DNA from: Rathayibacter rathayi
GTDB lineage: Bacteria; Actinomycetota; Actinomycetes; Actinomycetales; Microbacteriaceae
Direction: 5' to 3'
Length of the DNA: 64,000 bases
NCBI RefSeq assembly: GCF_004011095.1
Contig: NZ_CP028129.1
Span: 620,001-684,000, forward strand
Part shown: piece by piece, positions 35,996 to 44,402 of the stretch
Layout of the letters: each line of letters opens with the position of its first letter
Position numbering within the stretch: the first letter of the stretch is position 1
Program-made: the position numbers and the translations under genes
The notes under the pieces: generated by a model
The model's input: only the letters and a program-made list of their open reading frames with translations
What the model was told of the DNA's origin: nothing
Database searches by the model: none

Positions 35996-38242
35996 CTACT
36001 CCGGTTCGATGAAGCGCCGCCAGGCCCAGATCGACGTGCACACCGCGGTGAACGCGACCACGGCGAAGAGCACCGGGCCCGCACCGCCGTCGGTCGACCA
36101 GGACGCGATCGTCGGCGTGAGCAGCACGAACAGGACGGTCGTTGCGAGCAGGGTCAGTCCGAGCCAGAGCAGCGGCGACCACTGCAGGATGCTGCGGCCG
36201 GCCGGTCGCCCGACGGGGAACAGCAGCATCACGCTTGAGCCCACCGAGAGCAGCGTGGTCGCGCTCAGGATCTCGGCTGCCAGCACGGAGGCGAACGATC
36301 CGTCGGGCGGGACGACGGCCGCGGTACCCCAGGCGATCCCGGCGAGTCCGAGGAGCGAGACGATGCGGACGGTGGCGAGCTTCGCCTGGTCGGCGGCGGA
36401 CGCGCCCTCGGGGAGGACGAGGCCGATCACCACTCCGAAGAGGAACGCGGGGTCCAGCCCCGCGAAGCGCGAGACGAGGGCGGCCGCTGCGACCAGCAGC
36501 AGCGCGCGGGGAGCGGCGACGACGCCGACGTCCCTCAGCCCGAGGTGTCGACCGACCAGAGCCGGCACGGCAGCGGCGACCGCGTTGACGACAGCGACCG
36601 CGACGATGACCGCGATCAGCAGCCGCAGGTAGGCCGGCTGGCCGTCGACCCGACCCGAGAGCAGGACCAGCCCGGCCGCGCAGCCGATCATCCCGACCAC
36701 CATCAGGCGCGGTGAGACGGGTGCGGCGTCCGGCTTGTCGTCGTACTCGACGGCGGCACGATTGCGACCGGTGAGCTGCCAGCTGCGTCCCGTGCGGGGT
36801 GCGCGTCCGGCCGCGGCGAGGCGGGCCGGGACCACGACCAGGGCGAGCGAGAGCAGAGCGAGGGCGAGCGAGCGCATCCAGTCGGCCATCGTGACGACGG
36901 GCGAGCCCGCGGTCAGCGCGGTGGTCATCCCGGTGGCGGAGCTCCAGCCGCCCGGAGCGGACCCCGTGTCGGGCGCCGGCGCCTGGGGAGGTGTCCCGCC
37001 GCCTTGGTCGGGGGCGGGCGCCGGCTCCGGGGTGGGCTGGTCGCTGGGCTCTTTCTGCGGCGCGGGTGCGTCGTCGTCGGGGTGTGTCGGAGCGGGGGCA
37101 GTGTTCGGCGCGGCGCTGGTGGGAGCGGGAGCGGGAGCGGCGGGCGCCGAGGGAGCGGCGGGCGAGGCCCCGGGAGTGGTGGGCGGCGTCGTGGTCGGCG
37201 TCGGGATGGGCGCGGTCGTCGTGGCCGCGAAGGTCACGTCGACCCAGGGGCTCGGCGAGCTGTAGTTACCGGCTTTGTCGCCCGCGATGACCGAGACGCG
37301 GTGCGCGCCGGCGGTGATGGTGCCTCCGGTGCATTTCCACACGCCTGCGCTGACCGCCGCGTCGCAGGTGTTGACCCGGTCGACGTACACGTAGGCGCGG
37401 GTGCCGTTGACGCCAGTCCCGGAATAGGAGGCGCCGCTGAGTGGCAGGACGGCGCCGGTGGCCGGCGAGGTCAGAGCGGGAGCGACGGGAGCCGCGGTGT
37501 CGACCACGAGGGTCACCGGCGCGCTCGCCGGCGAGGCGGCGCTGCCGGCGAAGGAGGCGGTCTGCGTCGCGGTGACGCGGTAGCTGCCAGGTGCGGGGGT
37601 GGGGGCGAGCTGGCAGAACCACGCGCCGCTGGAGTCGGCGGTGGCCAGGCACGCGGCGCCCCCGTTCGAGACCGCGGCGACCTTCGCGCCGGGGTACGCC
37701 GTGCCGCGGACCGAGCCCGCGGAGGTCGCCGAGCCGTCGACCGACTCGATCACCGGAGCGCTGAGGACGGTGATCGGGACGGCGGTCGAGGTGGTCCCGC
37801 CACCGGCCAAGAGTTCGACTGCCACGAGGGTCGCCGGGCCGTCCTTGAGGGTCACGGTGCAGCTCCACGTACCGTCGGCGCCTGTGGTGGTGATGCACAG
37901 CGGGTCGCCTCCGCCACGGAGGCCGATCTGCACCTGATTCCCCGCGGTCGCCGTGCCGGTGACGGTGGTGCTGCCCGATGTCAGCATGGCGCCCGACGCG
38001 GGCGCCGTGATCGCGAGAGCGGCCGCCTGAGCGGACGGAGCGGCGAGACCGGAGACGGAGGCGAGTAGGAGCAGCAGGAGCGCTGCCGTGCGCAACGGGG
38101 ATCGGCGGACTCGGGGCACCGGCACGGCCGGTGAATCCCCCGGTACTGCCCTGTCGACACCCGATTTCACGATGCGTCCATTGCACGGGCGCAGGAGAGT
38201 GCTGTCAAGCGCGCCGCACCACTGTTCTCGGATGTACACCAT
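35996..38242 (-). CDS. Large exported protein with Ig-like repeats and a polytopic membrane C-terminus
   Basis: About 748 residues. Signal region RTAALLLLLLASVSGLAAPS (about 51-70), three Ig-like repeats each with a Cys pair and a GxW-x-C pattern (GTWSCTV, GAWFCQL, GVWKCTG; about 75-340), a Pro/Ala/Thr-rich stalk (about 345-430), one helix near 460, then about seven more helices to the end. Topology: outside Ig domains on a long stalk, carried by a membrane domain. I recognise no enzyme motif. The ATG at 38242 leaves a long pre-signal tail; a GTG at 38170 is an alternative. Confidence 0.75.
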   Translation of the reverse strand: MVYIREQWCGALDSTLLRPCNGRIVKSGVDRAVPGDSPAVPVPRVRRSPLRTAALLLLLLASVSGLAAPSAQAAALAITAPASGAMLTSGSTTVTGTATAGNQVQIGLRGGGDPLCITTTGADGTWSCTVTLKDGPATLVAVELLAGGGTTSTAVPITVLSAPVIESVDGSATSAGSVRGTAYPGAKVAAVSNGGAACLATADSSGAWFCQLAPTPAPGSYRVTATQTASFAGSAASPASAPVTLVVDTAAPVAPALTSPATGAVLPLSGASYSGTGVNGTRAYVYVDRVNTCDAAVSAGVWKCTGGTITAGAHRVSVIAGDKAGNYSSPSPWVDVTFAATTTAPIPTPTTTPPTTPGASPAAPSAPAAPAPAPTSAAPNTAPAPTHPDDDAPAPQKEPSDQPTPEPAPAPDQGGGTPPQAPAPDTGSAPGGWSSATGMTTALTAGSPVVTMADWMRSLALALLSLALVVVPARLAAAGRAPRTGRSWQLTGRNRAAVEYDDKPDAAPVSPRLMVVGMIGCAAGLVLLSGRVDGQPAYLRLLIAVIVAVAVVNAVAAAVPALVGRHLGLRDVGVVAAPRALLLVAAAALVSRFAGLDPAFLFGVVIGLVLPEGASAADQAKLATVRIVSLLGLAGIAWGTAAVVPPDGSFASVLAAEILSATTLLSVGSSVMLLFPVGRPAGRSILQWSPLLWLGLTLLATTVLFVLLTPTIASWSTDGGAGPVLFAVVAFTAVCTSIWAWRRFIEPE

Positions 38243-38339
38243 TTAGAGGAGACCTCTCCGTCGGACGGTGGACACCGGGCGATCCGGGAGAGCGCTTCCG
38301 CGAGAATATACCCGGCGATCAGATCCGGAGGACAGTGGA

Positions 38340-39781
38340 ATGCGCGAAGACGAGGCCCGTGGGCGCGATCGGCAGCAGGTGCGCGTCGAATCGGCGCGCT
38401 TCGACGACCCGCGCGAACTCGGTCGGCTCCTGCCGCCGGGTGTGCGGATCGGAGTGGCGCAAAGCGCCTTCCAAACGGAGGGCTCACTCGAGACCGGTGG
38501 CCGGGGCCGCTCGGTCTGGGACGACTTCGCCCTGCGGCGCGGAACGATCGCCGAGGAGGCGACTCCCGAGATCGCCACCGACTTCCTCCTGCGCTGGCGT
38601 GAAGATCTCGCGCTGCTGGTCGATCTCGGCGTCGACGAGCTGCGGCTCTCGGTCTCGTGGCCGCGGCTGCAGCCCGACGGACGTGGGCCGATCGACCGCG
38701 GCGCGCTCGGCTTCTACGACCGCCTGCTCGACGCGCTCGCCGAGGCGGGCATCCGCGTCGCACTGACCCTGCATCACCGTGACACTCCGTCGGCGCTCAG
38801 CGGCGGCTGGATGAACCGCGACACCGCGTTCCGCTTCGGCGACCTGGCCTTCGAGTTGGGCGGGCGGTTCGGCGACCGGGTCGCTGACTGGATCACCCTC
38901 GATCAGCCCTCGACGGTGATGCTCGAGGGCTATGTGCTCACACGCCAGGCGCCGGGCGCTGGGCGCCTGTTCAGCGCCCTCCCTGCGCTGCACCACCAGC
39001 TGCTCGGGCACGGCGTGGCCCTCGAGGCGCTACGGGCTGCGGAGGTGACGGGGCGGATCGGCCTCGTCGACGCGCTCGCGCCGGTGGAGCCCGCTTCCGA
39101 TGACGACCGCGACCGCGCCTTCGCGGCTCTCGCGGACGTTCTGCGGAATCGCCTGGTCGGCGGCGCCGTCCTGACGGGGCCTATCCCGTCGGGCCGGAGG
39201 AGCTGCCGCCGTTCCTCGGCGCCCTCGCCCAGGCCGACCCGCTCGACCTCGCCCGTATCTCGGCTCCCCTCGACTTCTACGCTGTTGCGCCGTTGCCGCC
39301 GCAGCGGATCGTGGCGGGCCGCGATCCGGCACTGCCCACCGGAGTCGGCGCCGTGCCTGCCCTGCCGTTCCACACGGCGCCCTGGCCGGATCTGGACCGC
39401 ACGGGTGACGGCTCGCCGGTCGCGCCCTGGGCAGTGGTCTCGGTGCTGCGGTCGCTGGTCGAGCGCTACGGCGAGGTGCTCCCTCCGCTGGTCGTCACCG
39501 CGCTGGGGGCGAGCTACCCGGACGAGCCCGACCGTGAGGGTGCGATCGTCGATAGGGAGCGGATCCGGTGGCTGGGCTCGCACCTCGCCGCGCTGGCGGA
39601 AGCGATCCACGACGGGCTGCCGGTGGAGGCCGTGCAGCTGTGGACTCTGGTCGATGCGTTCGAGTGGCAGCACGGTTACAGCCGGCCGCACGGGCTCGTC
39701 GCCGTCGACACGCGCAGCCGCGACCGGGTGCCGAAGGCGTCATTCGACTGGCTGCGGCGGGTCCTCGACGCCCGGTCGTGA
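38340..39781 (+). CDS. GH1-like (beta-glucosidase fold) protein, catalytically dead and frameshifted
   Basis: The GH1 fold is clear: GVRIGVAQSAFQTEGS, LRLSVSWPRLQPDGRG, VALTLHHRDTP, and near the end WTLVDAFEWQHGYSRPHGLV. Both catalytic glutamates are replaced: the acid/base NEP motif reads DQP (Gln codon 38904-38906) and the nucleophile ENG motif reads ALG (39501-39506). The frame breaks at the G-run 39176-39179; one extra G joins VLTG to AYPVGPEELPPFLG and restores a protein of about 480 residues. Start ATG 38340 with GGAGG. Probably a pseudoenzyme binding a sugar or glycan; the break is probably a sequence error. Confidence 0.8.
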
Positions 39782-39806
39782 TGCCCGGGCGTGCGAGACT
39801 GCCGCC

Positions 39807-40118
39807 GTGCGCAGCCTCCTCGCCCTCGCCTCCGTCCTCCACGCCAAGCCCGCGCCGGTGCTCGCTGCGCTCGCCGACGTCCTCGCCGTCGACGGCGCGT
39901 ACGAGCGCCGGGGGAGTGGGCTTGAGCGTCTCCTCCCCGTGTTCGGGGTGGAGCAGTGGCGGGTGTTCGCCGTCGAGGAGGGGTCGCGACTCGAGTGCGA
40001 GCTGGCCTCGGGGGCGGCCTCGTCGGCGCTCGCCGGAGTCTTTCTGCGGCGGCGCATCCGTGCGGCGCCGGAGCGGTTCCGCGCGGTTGTGACGGCGGTC
40101 GCCGACGCGGTGGAGTAA
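39807..40118 (+). CDS. Hypothetical protein
   Basis: A 103-residue protein from GTG 39807, 25 bp after the GH1-like gene in the same direction. Hydrophobic-helical start (RSLLALASVLHAKPAPVLAAL) and a basic end (FLRRRIRAAPERFRAVVTAV). The same frame runs on from the GH1-like gene, so part of the apparent openness is a by-product of the frameshift. No family recognised. Confidence 0.45.
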   Translation: MRSLLALASVLHAKPAPVLAALADVLAVDGAYERRGSGLERLLPVFGVEQWRVFAVEEGSRLECELASGAASSALAGVFLRRRIRAAPERFRAVVTAVADAVE

Positions 40119-40304
40119 CGCCTCGCGGCAGCCCTGGCCAACCCGCTTCCCCGCCCGCCCTGTGTCGCGGCCGCCGGCCCCGCTCCTCCGCGTGCCAGCG
40201 CCCCCCGAACGGGGAATGCGGCGATGCCCGACGCTGTTGTCTACGGAAGACGGGACGGGGCTCGGCGCCCCGCCCACCGGACAGCTCGGAGGAGCCAGAG
40301 GCAG

Positions 40305-40727
40305 ATGGCAGGAACAGGGATGAACAAGGGCCGAAGGGGGCGTGGCAGCGACGAGGAGATCGTCTACCGCCGCCACGCGAACGGACGTGGCCTGGTCGCT
40401 CCCGGATCGCGCGTCTCGGCGAGCGCGTACGTGGAGACCGGCGCCTACGTCGAGCCCGGCGCGACGGTCGGCGAGCGGGCGTGGATCGGCGCCGGCAGCT
40501 GGGTCGACCGCGACGCGATGATCGGGCACAGCGCCTTCATCGGCGCGAACGTGCACGTTGGACCCGAGGCGATCATCGGCCCGGGCGCGCGGATCGGAAG
40601 CTACTCCCGGATCGGACGCTCGGCAGTGATCGCGACCGGTGCCCGCGTGGATCGGGACACCGTGGTGCCCGACGGTGCCCGCAAGGGCGTCGACGAGGCG
40701 CGCGAGAGCGGCAGCCGCGCGGCCTGA
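40305..40727 (+). CDS. Left-handed beta-helix (hexapeptide repeat) protein
   Basis: About 140 residues. After a basic, Gly-rich head, hexapeptide repeats run from about residue 28 to 115 (VSASAYVETGAYVEPGATVG, IGHSAFIGANVHVG, IIGPGARIGSYSRIG). This is the fold of acyltransferases and gamma-carbonic anhydrases, but the anhydrase histidines and a CoA-binding extension are not obvious. Start uncertain (ATG 40305, 40320 or 40224). The gap 40119-40304 shows no gene. Confidence 0.7.
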   Translation: MAGTGMNKGRRGRGSDEEIVYRRHANGRGLVAPGSRVSASAYVETGAYVEPGATVGERAWIGAGSWVDRDAMIGHSAFIGANVHVGPEAIIGPGARIGSYSRIGRSAVIATGARVDRDTVVPDGARKGVDEARESGSRAA

Positions 40728-40780
40728 CACCCTGCGACCCTGTTCCGTAGGCTCCTCCAGCGGCGGAATAGGGTCGTTCC

Positions 40781-42205
40781 ATGTTCGAACTTCACCACCT
40801 CAGCGCCCAGGAGCAGTGGGACTGGCTCCAGCGCGGAGACATTACGTCCGTCGAACTCACTGAGCACTACCTCACCCGGATCGAGCGCTGGAACGACGAG
40901 CTCGGCGCCTTCGCCACGGTGACCGCCGAGAGAGCCCGGGAGCGAGCCTCGGCGCTCGGCCCAGCGCCCGGCACGGCTCCGCTCTGGGGCCTGCCCAGCG
41001 GCGACAAGGACCTCTGGCGGCGCGCGGGAGTGCGGACCGCCTTCGGCTCGCGTCTGCGCGAGCACGACGTGCCCACCGTCTCGGACGAGATCGTCGAGGT
41101 GCTCGACGCGGCGGGAACAGTCAGCCTCGGCAAGACCGCGGCACCCGAGTTCGGGATGCCTGCGTACACCGAGACGCGGATCGGGCCGCCCGCCGTCACG
41201 CCGTGGGACACTCGGCTGGGCGCCGGCGGATCCAGCGGAGGCGCCGCGGTCGCCGTCGCAGCGGGCCTGCTCCCGTTCGCGCCGGCCTCGGACGGCGGTG
41301 GGTCGATCCGCATCCCCGCCGCTGCTTGCGGCCTCGTGGGCCTGAAGCCCTCGCGGGGCCGCGTCGCCGCGCTCTCCGGGATCGGCGGCGTCGGCGGCCT
41401 GAGCGTTGCCGGACCGATCGCCCGCTCCGTCGCCGACGCGGGCCTCCTGCTGGAGGGGATGCTGGAGCGGCGCAACGGCCGCCTTCCGCAGCGGTGGTCG
41501 CTCGGTGCCCCCGGAGACGGCGAGGGCTCGTTCCTCGGTGCCGCGGTGCGCGGGGAGGGCCGCTTCCAGATCGGCGTGCTGACGGACTCGCCGTGGGACG
41601 ACGCCTACGAGATCCGCTTGGCGCCGGAGGCACGCGCCGCGCTGGACGAGGGGATCGCCGCGCTGGCCGCCCTCGGTCACGGGCTCGAGCAGGCATCGCT
41701 GCCCCCGAGCGCCGACTACCCGGCCGCCTTCCGGATGCTGTGGCAGAGCGGAGCCGCGACTCTGCCCGTCGAGGGTGCGGACCTGGACCTCCTGGAGCCG
41801 TTGACCCGCTGGCTGGTGGAGGAGGGACGGCGCCGCTCCGCCCGTGACCTCGTCGAGGCCGCCTCGTGGCTCTCGGGCTATGAGCGCGCGGTGATCGCCG
41901 CATTCTCGGCGTTCGACGCCGTCCTGACTCCGTCGATGGCGATGACGCCGCGCCCCGTCGGCTGGTACGACCTCGAGGATCCGGAGCGCAACTTCGAGCA
42001 GCAGTGCCTGTACACGCCATACACGTCGTTCGTGAACGTGAGCGGTCTCCCTGCGATCACCCTGCCGCTGAGCACGACGGAGGAGGGGCTGCCGATGGGG
42101 ATCCAGCTGATCGGACGGCCGGGCGGCGAGGCGACGCTGCTCGCGATCGGTACGCAGCTCGAGCGACGAGCGCGCTGGCAGCGGAGGCACCCGCCGCAGT
42201 GGTGA
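40781..42205 (+). CDS. Amidase (amidase signature family)
   Basis: A 474-residue amidohydrolase. The Ser-cisSer-Lys triad is visible: Lys in LPSGDKDLWRR, Ser in LGAGGSSGGAAVAVAAG and Ser in ASDGGGSIRIPAA. It resembles GatA-type amidases, but it stands apart from gatB and gatC genes, so it more likely hydrolyses a free amide such as a nitrile-derived or peptide amide. A TAGGCT-type box lies upstream of the ATG. Confidence 0.92.
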   Translation: MFELHHLSAQEQWDWLQRGDITSVELTEHYLTRIERWNDELGAFATVTAERARERASALGPAPGTAPLWGLPSGDKDLWRRAGVRTAFGSRLREHDVPTVSDEIVEVLDAAGTVSLGKTAAPEFGMPAYTETRIGPPAVTPWDTRLGAGGSSGGAAVAVAAGLLPFAPASDGGGSIRIPAAACGLVGLKPSRGRVAALSGIGGVGGLSVAGPIARSVADAGLLLEGMLERRNGRLPQRWSLGAPGDGEGSFLGAAVRGEGRFQIGVLTDSPWDDAYEIRLAPEARAALDEGIAALAALGHGLEQASLPPSADYPAAFRMLWQSGAATLPVEGADLDLLEPLTRWLVEEGRRRSARDLVEAASWLSGYERAVIAAFSAFDAVLTPSMAMTPRPVGWYDLEDPERNFEQQCLYTPYTSFVNVSGLPAITLPLSTTEEGLPMGIQLIGRPGGEATLLAIGTQLERRARWQRRHPPQW

Positions 42206-42280
42206 CGGGTCCGGTTTGTGCTCCTGATTAAGGCACGGCTCCGGGTGTCCTGCGAATGATCAGGATCCGACTCTGGCCAC

Positions 42281-42299
42281 TGAGGTAAGCCTTGCCTAT
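42281..42299 (+). promoter_or_regulatory. DtxR/IdeR-type iron box 1
   Basis: TGAGGTAAGCCTTGCCTAT matches the DtxR/IdeR consensus (TTAGGTTAGSCTAACCTAA) closely and overlaps the TATACT -10 box at 42297-42302. The start codon follows eight bases later, so the promoter is leaderless and would be blocked by iron-loaded repressor. Confidence 0.8.
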
Positions 42300-42310
42300 A
42301 CTGGAACGCG

Positions 42311-42757
42311 ATGTGCATGTTCGAGGACCGCGACGGCTCCGCGCCGGTCAACGCGAAGCAGTTCCTGATCGCGGGCGATGAGAGCGTCGTGCCGTGGATC
42401 CAGAGCATCCTCGACGTCCTCCCCGCCACCGCCCGCGGCCAGGTCTTCGTCGAGGTCGACGATGCTCGCGGTCTGCCGCCGCTCGCGGCTCCCGGTCGGG
42501 TCTGCGTCACCTGGCTCGGCCGCTCCGAGCGCTCGGGCGCCCCCGGCACCGGTGAGCGCTGCCGACGCGGAGTCGCACTCGACCGTGCGGTGCGGGCCTG
42601 GGTTGGCGAGATGTCCGTCATCGACGGTGACTACCCGTGGGCCGACGACCGGCACGACTTCTGCGCTTGGATCGGCGGGGTCGGCCCGGTCGTTACCCAG
42701 CTCGCGGCCGACGTCGAGGCGCGCCTGCGTTCCTCCTCCGAGCACGCCGCGCACTGA
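42311..42757 (+). CDS. Stand-alone SIP C-terminal (NAD(P)H-binding) domain protein
   Basis: About 148 residues resembling only the second half of siderophore-interacting proteins: FLIAGDESVVPWIQSILDVL, GQVFVEVDDARGLPPL, VTWLGR and DFCAWIGGVGPVV. The FAD-binding barrel is absent. The full-length family member follows 61 bp later, and both have iron boxes. It may be a reductase partner or a diverged duplicate; a reductase role in iron release from siderophores is inferred. Confidence 0.8.
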   Translation: MCMFEDRDGSAPVNAKQFLIAGDESVVPWIQSILDVLPATARGQVFVEVDDARGLPPLAAPGRVCVTWLGRSERSGAPGTGERCRRGVALDRAVRAWVGEMSVIDGDYPWADDRHDFCAWIGGVGPVVTQLAADVEARLRSSSEHAAH

Positions 42758-42782
42758 CCTCGAACCGCGGAGTCCGCGTGGG

Positions 42783-42801
42783 TTAGGCAAGGCTTACCTT
42801 C
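42783..42801 (+). promoter_or_regulatory. DtxR/IdeR-type iron box 2
   Basis: TTAGGCAAGGCTTACCTTC; its reverse complement shares the exact 16-base core AGGTAAGCCTTGCCTA with box 1, in opposite orientation. It lies 17 bp before the start codon of the full-length siderophore-interacting protein. Confidence 0.8.
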
Positions 42802-42818
42802 TGTGCGACACTGAGGTG

Positions 42819-43760
42819 ATGCCTCCGACGACCGCAGCCCCCGCCCGCCCGGCCTACCGGCCGTACCTCGCGACCGTTGCCGCAGTGACCCGGATCGCCC
42901 CGCACTTCATCAGAGTCACCTTCACCGGCACCGACGTCGACTGCGTCGGCCGCACCGGCCCCGACCAGCGGATCAAACTCGTCGTCCCCACCGACGCCTC
43001 CGACGCCCCCGCCTTCCTCGCCTCCGTCTCCAACCCCGACGGACCCGACGGGCTCGACCCCGACTGGTACGGCCGCTGGCGCTCCCTCCCCGACGCACTC
43101 CGGAACCCGCTTCGCACCTACACGATCCGAGCCGTCCGCCCCGAACTCGCCGAAGTCGACGTCGACTTCGCCGCCCACGGCGACGCTGGACCGGCCTCAG
43201 CCTGGGTGGAATCCGCCCGCGCCGGCGACCAGATCGTCATCATTGCTCCCGACAGCCGCTCCGAACTGCCCGGCGGCGGAGCCGAATTCCACCCAGGAGC
43301 CGCCACCTCCCTCCTGCTCGCCGGAGACGAGACAGCCGTCCCCGCCATCGCCGCAATCCTCGAGAGCCTCGACGACGACGCCACCGGAGCCGCCTTCCTC
43401 GAAGTCCCCACAGCCCTGGACCGACTTCCGCTCCACCACCCCGCCAGCATGCACGTCACATGGATCATCCGCACAGAGGCTCAAGCACCCGGCGCAGCAC
43501 TCGGCGACGCGGTCCGCACCTGGGCGACCCGCTTCCTCACAGCCCACCACCGCGGAGTCGACGTCAGCGACATCGACATCGACCACGAGATCCTCTGGGA
43601 AGTCCCCGAAGAGAGCAGCGACCCCGGCCTGTACGCCTGGATCGCCGGCGAAGCGGGCGCGGTCAAGCTCATCCGCCGCTGCCTGGTCACCGAACTCGGA
43701 GTCGACCGGAAGCGGGTGGCGTTTATGGGTTACTGGCGCCTCGGCCGCCCCGAGTCCTAA
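42819..43760 (+). CDS. Siderophore-interacting protein (FAD-linked ferric reductase)
   Basis: About 313 residues, the ViuB/YqjH type. N-terminal FAD-binding barrel with RTYTIRAV (flavin motif) and the DFAAHGDAGPASAWVESA pyrophosphate motif, then an NAD(P)H-binding SIP domain with LLLAGDETAVPAIAAIL, YAWIAGEAGAVKLIRR and the GYWRLGR end. It releases iron from imported ferric siderophores in the cytosol. Start ATG at 42819, just behind iron box 2. Confidence 0.93.
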   Translation: MPPTTAAPARPAYRPYLATVAAVTRIAPHFIRVTFTGTDVDCVGRTGPDQRIKLVVPTDASDAPAFLASVSNPDGPDGLDPDWYGRWRSLPDALRNPLRTYTIRAVRPELAEVDVDFAAHGDAGPASAWVESARAGDQIVIIAPDSRSELPGGGAEFHPGAATSLLLAGDETAVPAIAAILESLDDDATGAAFLEVPTALDRLPLHHPASMHVTWIIRTEAQAPGAALGDAVRTWATRFLTAHHRGVDVSDIDIDHEILWEVPEESSDPGLYAWIAGEAGAVKLIRRCLVTELGVDRKRVAFMGYWRLGRPES

Positions 43761-43765
43761 CCGCC

Positions 43766-44285
43766 GGAGCGCCGCAGGGCGACGTTCTGCGGCGTTGTCG
43801 GCGGGCGCGATACCGGCGGTATCGCTTCCTTCTCCGCCTTGCAGAACGTCGCCCTGCGACGCTCCGGGGGTGCTTGCCGCTGGGTGATGTTTTGCGGTGG
43901 TGTGGGCGGGCGGGATACCGGCGGTATTGCTTTCTTTTCCGTCTTGCAGAACGTCGCCCTGCGACGCTCCGGGGGTGCTTGCCGCGGGGTGATGTTTTGC
44001 GGTGGTGTGGGCGGGCGGGATGCCGGCGGTATTGCTTTCTTTTCCGTCTTGCAGAACGTCGCCCTGCGACGCTCCGGGGGTGCTTGCCGCGGGGTGATGT
44101 TTTGCGGTGGTGTGGGCGGGCGGGATGCCGGCGGTATTGCTTTCTTTTCCGCCTTGCAGAACGTCGCCCTGCGACGCTCCGGGGGTGCTTGCCGCTGGGT
44201 GATGTTTTGCGGTGGTGTTGGCGGGCGGGATGCCGGCGGTATTGCTTTCTTTTCCGTCTTGCAGAACGTCGCCCTGCGACGCGAC
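43766..44285. repeat. 105-bp tandem repeat array of hairpins, about five units
   Basis: The anchor GCAGAACGTCGCCCTGCGAC recurs at 43841, 43946, 44051, 44156 and 44261, exactly every 105 bp. Unit 1 is a 100-bp palindrome whose arms (43766-43790 and 43841-43865) match at 24 of 25 positions, with an inner ATACCGGCGGTAT stem. Units 2-5 keep the right arm, while the left arm carries mainly C-to-T changes. 105 is a multiple of three, so long frames run through on both strands; they have no ribosome binding site and no known motif, so I do not call them genes. Confidence 0.95.
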
Positions 44286-44344
44286 GGGGCGCTCGGAGGG
44301 TGGGGCAGCGCGCCAGGGGCGCGGGCGGGCGGGGAGTCTTCGTG

Positions 44345-44382
44345 CTGATCAAGTAGCCCTCGCAGAGGGCGTGTCGAGATCC
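44345..44382 (-). repeat. GGATCTCGAC-type short repeat, copy B
   Basis: On the minus strand GGATCTCGACACGCCC, then CTGCGAGGGCTACTTGATC. It resembles 11413-11442 in the other orientation, and lies between the hairpin array and the SDR gene. Confidence 0.4.
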
Positions 44383-44402
44383 GCGGACGCAGGCGCGCGA
44401 GG

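Noticed and set aside
35155..36084. Minus-strand frame opposite the transglutaminase-like gene
   Set aside because: No motif or ribosome binding site; the plus-strand gene has an intact catalytic triad.
38268..40118. Single 616-residue GH1-like protein
   Set aside because: The middle third is out-of-frame Arg/Ser-rich sequence; the true GH1 C-terminus lies in another frame from 39180 to 39781.
43766..44285. CRISPR array
   Set aside because: Units are contiguous 105-bp repeats with no unique spacers and no cas genes nearby.
43839..44348. Open frame of 35-residue repeats (MQNVALRRSGG...) in the hairpin array
   Set aside because: Frames stay open because the period, 105, is divisible by three; they are open on both strands, have no ribosome binding site, and the hairpin symmetry explains the sequence better.
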